A stretch of DNA of 64,000 bases from Panagrolaimus kolymaensis (taxonomy: Eukaryota > Nematoda > Chromadorea > Rhabditida > Panagrolaimidae): assembly GCA_028622995.1 (NCBI GenBank), contig JAJQJQ010000030.1:930001-994000 (forward strand), read 5' to 3'. This document shows, one piece after another, positions 35,741 to 48,126 of this stretch. Below the pieces are notes generated by a model. The model was not told the origin of the DNA. It was given only the letters and a program-made list of their open reading frames with translations, and did no database searches. The position numbers and the translations under genes were made by a program. Within the stretch, counting starts at the first letter, position 1. Each line of letters opens with the position of its first letter.

Positions 35741-38700
35741 ATGTTAATTATTTTGAAACTAACTTTACTTTTTTTCCTGATTAAAGCCGAAAAATATATT
35801 TGTTTGAAAAATCAAGAAGTTCAAATATTTACAGAACAAGTGGATTTTTTTGAAGCTTCAAATTTTTTTATTGAAGAAAATACCGGTGATTGTTCAATAA
35901 ATTTTTCACTTCAAAACTCAGAAAATTCAATAGTGAGTCTTCTTCTTTTTTTCAAATTAGCTTCTCTTTTTTTGAATAAAAAATAAAATTTAGAATTTAC
36001 ACGGTTTTCTTGTAATCACCAAAGGTATTTTACAATATGAAGAGAGTTACGATTTTAAAAGACAATGGATAGTATTTGATAATATAACTCAAATAACTTT
36101 ATGCAATAATTTTGACGTTGAAATGAAAAAATCAAAAGTTGGAAACAAATAAAAAACTTATGTACCCTATTTTCGTGACATAAAAAATAGTAGATTAACT
36201 GAATTTTGAGAGGAAAGTTTTGATTTTTATATGATAGATTAAAATTTTTTATACCCTTTTTTTTTATTAAAAAAAACATAATTTTTTTTATTTTTAAACA
36301 AAAAATTTTTGATGTTGCTTTTTTAAATGTTTTTTATATCTAAATTTTTTCTTAAAACAAGAAAAAAATATTTCTAACTCTTGCAGCAAAAAATTAAAAT
36401 ACGATAGTTGTTAATAAACTGGCTTTTATCATTAACAAAAAAAAAGTTTTATTACTTGTTTTATAAGTTTTACTGAGTAATGTTCTAATTTCCAACTTTT
36501 GATTATTATTTTTTGGCAACTAATTATGAAGCAGCAAACGATAATTGCTTTGCTTATAAAGCATTTCAAGGTTTTATTTTATTTGATGATTGGGGTTCGG
36601 ATGAAAGTTGTCCATTGGAATCCATAAGTCGAGTGAACCCCTTTAATTTTACGGATGAAGATGAAACAATTTTTTTGCAATCAAGTTATTTTGCGAAATC
36701 AAATCGAATTCATCCATGTTTATGGCAATTTACTGCTCCTGAAGGTTATGGATTTAAATATATTATCCATGATTTAAATATTATTGATTCCATACATTTG
36801 ATTATTTCAAATAGCAGCGATATTATAAAAACGTAAGAAAGTTTTTTTAATGTACAAAAAATAAACTCGAGATTATTTTGAAATATCGAAACTTTTTTAT
36901 ATAAAGTTTTGGTAAATTTATATAATAAAAGAGCATTCCACAAAAAATAAAATATTAAAATTATTTAAAAAACTTGAGTAAAAAAAAACATTTATAAAAT
37001 ATCCAAGTTTTAGGGAACAAAGTGCTCGAACAAATCATCCCTATTATAATTCTGATAATTATTTAAAAATTTATTTATCACAACGCAAACTCAACCTCTT
37101 TTCTCTTTTGAACCTAGAACTTGTTATTTCAGTATCTATTTTTAAAACCAATGAAAAACAAATTGATGGTAATTGTTATGTTAAACAAAGTTCATCAATT
37201 ATTACATGGAGCACCCAAATTCAATTAAAAGGATATCCCAAAAATGTAAAATGTATTTTTCATTTGCCCATTCTTCCGAATACAGAGGTCAGAGCATCTG
37301 GAGACATAATTTTAGAGGAATATGTTGATATAATAAATTTTTATGATGTAAATGAAATAACACCAGAAGTTTTGATTTTTCCCGATGATGTCGCATATGT
37401 TAGATTTTTCCCCAATCAAACAGGATCGGATAATCTTATGAAATTTATGTTTACAAGTGATGGAAATACCCAATACCTAGGGTTTAAAATTAATTTTGAA
37501 ACAATAAGTAAAGTTTTAAGTCGTTTTTTTTCTTTAGCTGCCAATTCTTGGGGGGCGATGAAGTTTTTATGAAAATAATTCAGAAAAGATTTTTCTTGAC
37601 AAAAAAGAATATGATATAAACGCTATTTTGCACAAATATCTAAAAATTTATAATTATAGTTTAACATTTTACAGTATGTGAATGCTCAGATCCCATTGTG
37701 TTAATAAATTGCAACGACGTAAATAAAATTTTTGGTCTTTATGATCCTCATCAACCTTATTGTGCTCCATTAAGATGTGATTTTATAGTAAAATCTTTTG
37801 TTTTTTTTAGCTTTTTTTAAACTCTTTCATTTCCAAATTTTATAATTTTTTTAGTTAAAATTAAATTCCACATGTTCTACAAACCTTATGTATATGGAAT
37901 TTTCTTTTACAGTAACCCAAACATTTTTTAATAATTTTAAACTTACATCGAATGATAGCACGGTGGTTGAAATAAATGATGATAGTCCCATCCCAGAATT
38001 TTATGGTGTTTATTTAAATAGAGATAATATAAATATCCTTCACGCTGTTACATTTCAATCTCCAATCGCTCAAGATGTTACTATAACCATAAAAGCGGCC
38101 AAAAGTAATTTCTTCTTTTTTTATAATTAGGTTTAATAAAAGTTTTTTTACAAAATTTTTAAGTTCCAATTGTAAGAAAGCAAATATTCTTAAACCCAAA
38201 AAATCCATATGCTTTATTTGATATTCGTGAAATTGATAATTCCATTGGTATAATCGAGTTGCCTTTAAATAATGTTAGTCAAATTAATTTAATAACTAAA
38301 AAAAAATATTTAAAAACTTTTACTTTTTTTAGCAAAGCACGGATAATATTTACCAAATGCGACTTTATTCAAATTCTAATGATACCAGCTTTACATTCTA
38401 TAGTGACGAAAGCTTAACGACCTTCCTAAAATTTGAATATTGGCAAGTTTCAATTATATTTTTTGAAAGTTATCCTTCCTAGTAATTTTCATTATGTGTT
38501 CGTTCGTGCGCACTTTGAAATTAAGACGATTATCAATTTTGTATTTTTTTTTTGGAGCAAGCGACATCGCCGGCTGGAGGCTGGACGGAGCTTCTAGTTT
38601 TATATTAAAAACATATTTATTTATAAAACTTTTAGCTTTATTTTTAATACCGAATATGCAAATTCATGTACAATAACAAATCGACAAAAAGTTGCAATTT

Positions 38701-39685
38701 ATTCTTCTCCAATAGATGAATTACCGCCATTATTATTTATTACATATGGTAATTTTTTTTAAGAAACTCCAAATAACAAACGAAAATAGATTTTAGAAAA
38801 AACTGAAAATTGTATTTTCGAAAAAACTGTTTATATTTATGATTCACTTGAAAGTGAAGAAACTATTGCTGCAATTGCAAATATTTATGGGACTTGTAAA
38901 ATTTCACTATTATTACACTTTTTATATGCAAATTTTATGATATCTAAAGTTTGGACAAATTCCTTCAAAGAAAATGTTAAAATTTATGTTGGGATTGAAG
39001 AAGAAAAGAAATTGTTTATGGAATTTAAGTAAGTGGCAATAAAAAAATTATACGTTTTTCCATTTTTTACAACTAAAAAAATTCTTCGAATTTTTAGTTC
39101 AATATCAGCCTCAAAATGGAAAAATATTTTATTAATGTCCAGATTTTATACAATAGAAATTCCTCAAAATTCTACAATTTTAATAAATTTTATTTCGATG
39201 TCTAATTTAACTGTCGATATTCTTAATATCCCATATCAATCCAAAGTTTCAACATATGATTACGGATTACTTTCACTTAAAGATGCATACGACTTTATGA
39301 GTCATTTTAATATTATTTATTCGTTTTCCAACTTTAAAATACAAAATAATTTTATACTAAAATTTAATGTAACTGATTTTAGTTTAACTAAAAAATATGA
39401 AATATATTTTTGTTTTGTTAATGATTTATATTCTGGCTCTTTATATCTTAGGAAAGATGATTGTCCTGATGAAGTTAAAATGAAGTTAGTATGATGAAAA
39501 AATAATTTTTTTATTTTATTTAAAGTAATAACTTTATTTTTCTGATTTTTAGAATTACACATATTAATCAGGAGTACACCTTTTCAAGCACGAAAGATAT
39601 TTTATTGCATTTTGGCCTTCGTGAAAATGTTGAATATTCTTTTGATTCTTTAGGAGCACTTCTTTATTTCGAACTTATTTTATAA
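35741..39685 (+). CDS. Secreted multi-domain CUB-like protein
   Basis: Exons 36532-36832, 37014-37507, 37675-37787, 37855-38104, 38164-38273, 38333-38481, 38636-38748, 38797-39028, 39098-39484 and 39553-39685 join in one frame. Upstream exons 35741-35932 and 35994-36024 supply a signal peptide (MLIILKLTLLFFLIKAEKY) and keep the frame, giving about 834 aa. Alternatively exon 2 runs to a stop at 36152, making a separate 116-aa protein. Repeated segments look CUB-like, for example HPCLWQFTAPEGYGFKY, and GYPKNVKCIFHLPILPNTEV followed by VDIINFYDV. A Cys-rich linker follows (CECSDPIVLINCNDV). No membrane anchor is seen near the C terminus (YFELIL). Nematode CUB-like proteins are secreted and often pathogen-responsive (family knowledge); the role here is inferred. 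The N-terminal junction (36024 to 36532 or 36535) is the least certain part. Confidence 0.7.
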
Positions 39686-39832
39686 TAATTTTAATAACTT
39701 TTGTCGCAACAGACTAAATTTTAAATCATTTTAATATAATTTAATTAAATTTGAATTTCAATAAGTTTTGAAAATAAATTTACTTACTACTTTTTAAACT
39801 AAAGAAGTTAAAAATATTTCTTTTACACAAAT

Positions 39833-40632
39833 AAATGAAGAGGAACGCCAACACTTTTTACTCTCTCATAAAAGCAACAAAAAAACTTTTTTACTGATAA
39901 GGGAAAAACTTAAAAATCTTTGTTATTGTCTTTGCATGTTGATTGTATTTATCATGTGTATAATTTCAAAGTAAAAAGAAACAAAGTTTGAGTAATCCTT
40001 TACCATTAAAAAATATAGTAACAACCCCCACAATTTCCGGGGAAAAAGGAAGGGAAAAGTATTTGGGTATAAAAGCAACCAACCAAATCTTATAAAAATC
40101 AAGCAACTCATCCCCAAAGTTTTTGATTTAACCCAAAAAAATGAAAACTCTTTTCGCTTTTGTTTTTGTTTCTGCTGTTGTTTTTTGCTGCACTGTTATG
40201 GGTGTTCCTTTATCTCAACCATTTGGTGGACATTTTACATATTATAATGATGCCGGGTATGGAGCATGTGGAAGCCAAATGAATGCTGCAAGTGAAATGC
40301 TTGTTGCTGTTTCACATGAATGGTTTACTTCAGCCAATCCAAATAATGATCCATTGTGTGGATATTGTTTAAAAGTGGATTATAAAGGCAAAAGGTTTGC
40401 TTTTAAATTTTAAGATTATTATAAATAATTATTTATAATTTTAAGTATCACTGTTCCAATCAAAGATAAATGTCCTTCATGTCCCCGAGATCACATGGAT
40501 TTATCCCTTCCAGCTTTTCAAGCCCTTGAAGATCCAAATGTTGGAAATGCATATGGAGCAACTTTCACTTTCGTTAATTGTTAAATTTACTTCTTTCAAT
40601 AAACAGCATTCATCCCGGTTTCTGTATTTATC
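39833..40632 (+). repeat. Inverted duplication, copy A (with expansin-like gene)
   Basis: This block, including promoter, gene and 3' flank, recurs inverted at 62618-63432. The upstream flank is recognisably homologous (shared GAGGAACGCCAACACTTTTT and TTTATCATGTGTATAATTTC) but carries many substitutions and indels. The gene body is almost identical. Confidence 0.85.
40141..40584 (+). CDS. Expansin-like secreted DPBB protein, copy A
   Basis: Exons 40141-40394 and 40446-40584 join in frame to 130 aa across a 51-base intron. A signal peptide covers about residues 1-21 (MKTLFAFVFVSAVVF...TVMG). The rest is one double-psi beta-barrel domain: GGHFTYYNDAGYGACG, NNDPLCGYCLKVDYKGKS, VPIKDKCPSCPRDHMDLS and YGATFTFVNC. 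Six or more cysteines and the Asp of the MDLS motif match expansin/RlpA/barwin-type domains. There is no second (carbohydrate-binding) expansin domain. Related proteins loosen or bind cell-wall polysaccharide; action on plant or fungal walls is inferred, not shown. Single-domain DPBB proteins of this kind are common in fungi and bacteria, so horizontal origin is plausible. A near-identical inverted copy lies at 62680-63123. Confidence 0.88.
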
Positions 40633-41052
40633 TTTCGCTTATTGAAAAATCGCTAATATGAATTTGCAACAACTTTTTAAATTCTCCTTTAAAACATTTT
40701 CTCATTATTTGTAAATATTAATAAACGATATTTTTATATTCACTTTTTCGTAAAATTCGGAAAAAAAGATTTTAGTAAACAAATCTTTAAAAAAAATTAA
40801 ATGAAAGCAGTAAATTAATTTTTAATTTAAAACTTTGGTATTTATAATTTTACAAAGCCCAAAGCACATATTTTTTCTTGCTTTTAAAAGTTTTATTGAT
40901 TTTCCAAAGAAAACACGAAAAATTGTTTCAAAAGTGTGTCCATTTTCTTTTTTTCTCACTTTTTTCATTTCATTTTTTTGTTCATAAATGTGAAAAACTT
41001 TTTGGTTGTTGGTTTTTATTTTATTTTACTCTTTTAAATAATAAAAAAAAGT
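40585..41052. other. Intergenic region upstream of the nuclear receptor
   Basis: Contains the 3' flank of expansin-like gene A (AATAAA at about 40600) and a T-rich leader to the next gene. Confidence 0.55.
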
Positions 41053-43047
41053 ATGGAAAAAAATATTTATGAAGTTGCTTCGGATTTACCAACAATAAAT
41101 TTAAATTTAAATGATATTGAAAAAGAAGCAGAACCATGTTTAGTTTGTGGAACTCCAACAACTATTTTACATTTACAGGTTAGTGTTGGTTCACGAGTCA
41201 AACTGCTGCATGCATTTTGTGTGTGTCTGTGTAATTATTGAACTTTAATGTTTTTTCTTTCGTTTTTAAGGTAAATTCATGTCGAGCATGTGCAGCATTT
41301 TTTCGTCGATCAATTAAAATTCATAAATATTATTGTTGTCAAAAAAATAAAGGAAATTGTGATATTACTGTTAAAAGTAAGGGTTTTTTAATTTTAACAC
41401 AAAAATTTGTACAATATTTTATTTTATTACAATTTTTTAAAAAGATTTATGGTCAAAAACTTGTTCCATAAACAACAAATTAATTTTTTTCCTGAAATTT
41501 AAAGCTAAAATTGAAAATTAAAGATTTTTAAGATTTTTAACTTATTTTTTTTTCTTTGTATTTTTGACAAAACAAATTAATGCTTTTTTCTGGCAAGAAT
41601 ACTAATAATTAATTTTTTATAACTTTAAACAACGCTTACCACTTTTTAGCACCTGGAAAACCTTTATGTCGATTATGTCGTTACAACAAATGCATAAAAA
41701 TTGGGATGAGAGTCAACCACCATAGAGATGACGAAAGCAAAGAAATTGGCACAAATAATTTTGAAAATCATGAAGCTGAATCATCTCAAAAACCAATAAA
41801 TTTTGAAGAAATATTTAAAAAAGTTAATGAAATTTTTGAGGTAAAAAATTTAAATAATTTTAAAGTTTTTTAAGAATAATTATTTTTTAGCAATCAAAAT
41901 CAGAATCAATATTGATAGAGCCAATGACAAATTACACTCAAATTTTGAGTAAATTATTAGCAAATTTTATTGAAATTACCAAACCTAAAGGAATATTGAC
42001 TTCAGTGGAATTTAGTGGAGCGGATAAAGATGGCTGCAAAAGAAATGGATTTCTTGAATCATATTTTATTAAAGTTTCTCAAATGCTTGCAAATTTTCCA
42101 CCTTTTTCTGGATTGCCTTTGAAAGATAAAGTAAAAACTTTGTTTTATATTTTTAGGGTTTATTCCGAAAAAAAATTTGCATAATTTTCGATTTTTTGTG
42201 AAAATTTTGAATAAAATTTAAACTTATTTTTTAAATTTTTCCAGCAATTACTTCACAAAAAATTTTGGCAAATTTTTCAAACCCTTGAACGTTGCTTTCA
42301 AACATGCCAATATTTTGGTTTTGATCCAAATGATATGAAACAAGTCTTGGATTATGACACCTTTATCGATCTCACAGTTTTTCAAAGCGTCACTAAACCC
42401 CTTTTATTTCAACAACCTGGAAGTTCAGTATTTTTAATTCCATTTGTGGATAAAGTAATGCTTTTGTTAAAACCATTTAAAAAGGCTAAAGTAACTTTAT
42501 TTGAATTTGCATATATTTGTCAAATTATTTTATGGTCTTGTTTTGGTAAGTGGTTAAAAACCATTTTTACATATCAATTTTTTATTTTTGTTTATAAAAA
42601 GTTTTTCGTTGGAAGATTCCACCAAATCCGTCGTTTTTTTGTGTGTTAATTATTTTTTAAATTTGTTTGGAATTATTTTTTTACATTTTTTTTCTCTCGC
42701 CATTTTTTAGATATAAATGATTTGAGTCCCTCGTCCCAACAAATAGCAGAGGAAATGTTAAATAAAGCTTCAAATGATATTCATGAATATTTTATTGAAG
42801 AATTACGTATGCCTCATTATGCTATAAGACAAGCATTGTTATTTAAATTAATTTATATCTCAGAGGTAAAATCAAAAAAAAAATTTGTTTTAATTTCAGT
42901 GAAAAAATAATTGTTTCGTTTTTTTAGTTTATTATTCGAACCAAAAGCCAATTATTAACTGCAAAGGAAATATTTAGCTATGGTGAATATGATTTTCCTT
43001 ATTGCACTTTTGAACAAAGTTATTTTAATTTTATTAATAAACAATAA
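41053..43047 (+). CDS. Nuclear hormone receptor
   Basis: Exons 41053-41178, 41271-41376, 41650-41840, 41891-42130, 42245-42545, 42711-42865 and 42928-43047 join in frame to 412 aa. The two-zinc-finger DNA-binding domain spans about residues 29-97: CLVCG, then the P-box region SCRACAAFFRRS, then CC...C and CRLCRYNKCIKIGM. The intron inside finger 1 is in a position common in nematode NHRs. The ligand-binding domain has helix-3 to helix-5 features (IILWSCF) and a C-terminal stretch FPYCTFEQSYFNF-. CRACAAFFRRS is the P-box typical of the expanded nematode HNF4-derived receptors. It should bind DNA half-sites in the nucleus; ligand and targets are unknown. Confidence 0.92.
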
Positions 43048-46000
43048 CCTAACCGAAACTTTTTTTTCTTTATTAGACACATGAATTTTAAAATTGTTTA
43101 TAATCGTTTTTTTTTTCAATTTTTTTTTAAATAAACGAAAACTTTTGTTAAAGAATTGCGGTTGCGCAATTTCTTTGCAAACATGAAAAATTTAAAAAAA
43201 CTTTTAAGCTACATTAAACATTTTTCCTTTCTTTCAAGAGCTTGTTTGATTTAAGAAGAAACAAATGTACGTCAAAGGAAAGCTAAAAAAATAAAAAAAT
43301 AAATATGTTAATCAAACAAAAAAGCTGTTCACTTTTCTTAGTACAAACTTTTTTTAATGTTGCAGAAGACTATAAACTTTGATGTTGGGAGAAAAAAAAA
43401 ACACAAATCACACTAAAAAAATGAAATAAATGTTCGATGATACAGTATAAAAACCATTGCACATATTTTTAACCATTTTTTTATTTTTTTGAATTATTAT
43501 TTTTTAAATAAAAATTCTGTATTTTTATAATTTATTCGTCGATTCAAAATATTTTGCATTTTTGTTTGGATGATAAAAAGATAATAATAATGCATACCGA
43601 AAAAAATAAATATGTATGGTGTCCATAAATTTTCTATGGTTTCTCATTACCATAATTAATTCACTTTTTTATGTGTGTTTGCTTCTCTTTGCATCATTTT
43701 TTTTAAACATTTTACTCCAACCATCCATATTTATTTTTTTATTGATTTATTTCCCAAATAAAAATCTCTATTTTTCATTTTCCATTTTAAAATTATAATA
43801 ACTCTAATTATATTTTTAAATAACTCAAAAAGATTTTTTATTTTTATGCAAACAAAAGAAGAAAAAAAGGAAGAAAAATTAAACAAAGAAACTAAAGTGT
43901 TTTAAACAAGTTATTTTTTTTCTTTAAAATAAATTTGTTTCGTATGTTGTTATTTTTTGCAACAAAAAAATTAAAACAGCAGCAAAATATATAAAAATTT
44001 GTTTATTTTTTAATGTTTTAAAAAGTTTTTTTAAGATTGATGTAAGATTGATTTTTGCTCGGGAAATGTATGCTTTTGATTTAAAATTTATTTTTATTTA
44101 TTTTTTGTATCTAAAATTTTAATGCTTTTTTAATAAAATTTTTTGTCCTCTTTAAAATTAAAAAAGTTAATGCCACAACACGATAGTCCAAAAAAGAAAA
44201 CACCAAAAAGTTGTGAAGTCCTTAATTCTAAAATTCCACACTTCTTTTTGCTTCGAGATAAAATTTATAAATGTTAAAATTTATTTTTATTTATTTTTTT
44301 TAAAACAACGAACTTAAAGATTTTTTGTAAAAAAAAAAGATACAAAAATGATGAAAAGTTAGTGAAATCCCCGTGTTTTTCTTCCCATCTTTTTTTAAAA
44401 ATATCTCACTCGAATCGAACAAAGTCCGAAAACTTTCTTACAATTTTCTTTAGATTGCTGATATTTTTAAACGACACGCCGTCCGTGGGAAATTTTATTT
44501 TTATTTTCTATTTGATTTGGTTTTATTTAAACACAAACAAAAAAAAAGCGATTCGATGGTTGACATTTTCTTTTTGTTCAAAGGTCAAAAAAGTTTTATT
44601 TTTTTCAAAAGCTAAACTAACTGCGCAGCAAGGAAGAAGCCAGTCTCCGTAAACAAGCGAGCAATAATATCTTCTTTTCTATCTCTCTAAGATCAAGACT
44701 ACTTTTTTTCCCACTGGGTCGGTCCTAGCGTTCACTTTCAAGTTCTTCATGGAGAAGCAAGCAGCAAAACAGAAGAAAAAAACTTGCAACATATAATAGC
44801 GAAAAACTTTTTGAAAAAGAAAAAAAGTTTATTATTTTTTGATTGTTGCTCTCCTTGAAATTATTTTTTTCATTGCTGCTTCTTCGACGCTTGAAAGCTA
44901 GCGTCTGTCTACGACGCAAGCAAGTTTTTTTTGTTTCTTTTTTTTTTACTTTTCAGACTAAAAAAAAAATAGAATTCAAATGAAAAAAAAGAAGATAAGA
45001 AACGACTTTAAAATTTTTTGTGTTGGAAAAAAAATTTGCGCATAGAAACACGCAAAAAAAAATAGGTAGACACGCGCCGCTCACTCGTGGAAGGAAGATG
45101 AGGAGACAGAGCAAAGCAGAGAAAACAGCGAACATGAATTCTTCTTTCTTTTTTTTTTCTGCCTCGTGGTAGTAGTTTTCGTTGTCGTCGTTGGGCTTGC
45201 TTTTTTTCTGTTTCAGTTTTTATCAAACAAAAAAGAATTAAAAAACAACAAAAAATGAAAGACTTGAAAAAAATATTTTTCCTTTTTTCTTTTTTGTGTG
45301 CTTTTTTTGCATTTTTTTTCTTCATCTTTTTTTCCTCTCCTCTTCTCTCCGCTACTTTTTTGGAAAGCGTTCATCCCTCTCTTAAAAGAAAAAAAAAGAA
45401 CCATGAAAAGAATTTTTTTTGCTTCAAACAAAACAAAAAACTAAAAAGAAGACTAAAAAAGCGACATTTTTAGAAAGACTAAAACTAAAATATTTTTGTG
45501 CCTTCTTCTTCTTTGAAAATTTATGTTTTATTTTTTTCATTTTCCATCCACTTTAAAGAAAAAAGCGTGTCCGTGTTTTCTTCTTCTTCCTTTTTTTGGG
45601 GCTTCGCTTTGCTTCCTTTTTTTTTGTCCATGCGTATATGTTTGTTTGCCTGCCCTAAAGCGATGTTGTTGCGATGATGGCACATGAGTCAACAACAATG
45701 CCGTTGCCATTGCTGCTATATTTCCGCGTGTTTTTTTCCATTTTCACTAAAAATGGAAAAAAAGAGGATGCGTGAAGCTACTTCCGATTTTTTTGGATGC
45801 TGTTGTCAATGCTTTCTTTTTTTTTTTTTCACTTTTCTCTCCGCGTTTTTTATTTCATCCACTTTTAAACCCCAAACATTCTTCTCGCTCATTTTTTAAA
45901 TCTTTTTTTCTTCAAAAAAACATCGAAAAAAGGCATTTTTACGTTTGGAAAAAAAGCAAGCTGTCATTCTTTATTTTTTTGTGTTTTATTTTTATATATA

Positions 46001-48012
46001 TTTTAACACCCTCTCTTTTTATTTTTTCACTCATTTCCTTCCTCACCAATTTTTTTATATATAAATATAAATATTATTTCAATTTGCTATTTTTGTTTTA
46101 AAACAAAAAAGGAAATAAAGAAGAAAAAAATTTTTTTGCTTTTGCGTGTGTGTTTTTTCTTTCTTCCTCTTTTTAGTCTTTCATCAATCAATTTTTTTTA
46201 TTTCATTTTATTTTATTTTTTGTGTTGTTTCTTTGTGCTTGCTTTTATTTTCTTCATAAAAAAAGCGTTTCTTTCTTTTTTTGGTTGCTGGCGGCGGTGG
46301 TGATTATAAAGAAGTTTCTTTGCTTTTCTGGTTGTTGTTGCTATCAGCTGATAATTTAATTTAAACTCTTTCTTTTCTTTTAAAACAAAAAACCAAAAGT
46401 TCTCGAAAGTATTTTTTTTCTTAAATATTTAAGACCTTTTTTGAGCCTTTCTTGAAATATTTCAATCTTGATTCTATTATGATTTTTTAATATTTTTTTT
46501 GGTGAGCTTAAAATAATATATATTTCTTTTCATTTATTTACAGCCACCTTTTTTGCTTGTACTTTTACAGCTTTCTAGCTTAATTTGGTTTTATTTAAAG
46601 GTCAAATCTAAAAATAAAATTATACATTATTTTTAGCCTTACAAATTAATTTTCCTCGAGACCTTTTTACAAAAAAATATAGTTATTTTAAACGCATCAT
46701 TTTAATTTGTTTTTTGATTCCTGCTTTCAGTATATTTTAATTTTAAACATACACGAAATTCCTTAAAGGTTTGGAACATGTCACTTTCATTTCCTTGCTT
46801 GCAAGCGTTTTTTTTTGTTTTACTAAAAGAAATTCATCTTAAACTTTAAAATTATTTTTCCCTTGAGACTCATCTCTTAGATATTTTCTTTTGTATTTTT
46901 GCACGTTTCACTTTTTGGAACGAGAAAAAAAAGGTTTGTTGCACTTTTATCTTCCTATCTCCAGGATCCATTCAAACTTGAAATGTTATTTTTATAATAT
47001 CTTCATATTTTCAATAATTTTTCTTTTTTTTTTTTGGATTCTCATTCTTATAAAGGAAATCAAAATACAAACAACTAAAATAATTTTTTATTCTTTTATT
47101 TACTTTTTTGCTGCTTTGCATGCTTTTTTGTACATACATTGGTTACACCCTTTTATGGCTATTTTTGTAGTGTGGCGTTAAAAGCTGCAGCAAGCCACTT
47201 CAAAAATAATGATTTGTGTTTTTTTCTTTCTTTCCAAAGAACCCTATTATTTTCAACATACAAACAACATTTTTTAGGGTATTATTTATTTTTTGTTTTT
47301 GCTTTAATCGATCTCTGATAAAGTTATTTGGGAAAATTTTCAAATATTATTGTTTTTAACTTTTTTGCTTTGTTTGTATTTTTCTATTTTTCGATTTATT
47401 TTTGTTTTTGATTTAATTTTAAATTTCTAATGCCTTTCCTACATTATTTTATATTTTCCATAAAACATTTCTTTATTTTGTGAAGAAAAAAAATTTAATT
47501 TTGTAAGCTTTAAAATTATATTTTTCAAAAGTTTCAATGTTATCAAATAACAAGTTTAACTTCGAACTTTATTTTTGTTATTTACCATGTCAAAAAAATC
47601 TCCGACTAAAAGTCTCCAAAATAAAAACGGATGATAGAAAGCATAAAAAACCATAAAATTTTCTGCTGCACATTTTACGCTTTTTTATTCGGACTGCTGC
47701 TTATTTAAATATTTTAAAAAAAACATATAGTTTAAAATGTTTTTTTGAAAAATGAATATTAAATTTAAGAATTTCTATAAAAATTCATAGCCAAACAAAA
47801 GCCTCAAATTTATTGTAAAAAAAAAGCCGCCCTTTTTTGATTAATAAAATTAATTATTTCTCTGTGCCACTGTTCTTTTTGACCTTAACTCTATTAAATT
47901 ATTTTTTAAAATGTTATTTACTTTAACTTAATCAAAACTATATCATATTTATTTACTTTTATATTGACTGAGTAGGTTAAAAAAATATCATCAAATTACC
48001 TCCGCGATTTTT

Positions 48013-48126
48013 TCAATTAATTAATGAATGCCTTTCAATTGACCCATCCATGATAAGTACATACTTCTTCTCGGCCTCCACAAAGTTGAAACCATACAAT
48101 AATACATACTCGTGATCCACTTTCAT
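48013..48126 (-). other. Orphan protein-like open frame with G/C-ending codons
   Basis: Thirty-seven codons starting MKVDHEYVLLYGFNF, continuing VEAEKKYVLIMDGSIERH. The frame stays open for 25 further codons upstream. Unlike every other gene here it uses many G/C-ending codons (GTG, CAC, GAG, TTC, AAC, GCC, AAG). It may be an exon of an unseen gene, a retrocopy fragment or an acquired piece. No partner exon or family was recognised. Confidence 0.3.

Noticed and set aside
38482..38635. GC-rich patch inside an intron of the CUB-like gene (near 38560-38590)
   Set aside because: Too short, with no inverted repeats or open frame that continues the gene; treated as intron sequence.
44953..45473. 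Overlapping Lys/Arg/Phe-rich frames on both strands
   Set aside because: Artefacts of alternating poly-A/poly-T with no intron structure or domain.
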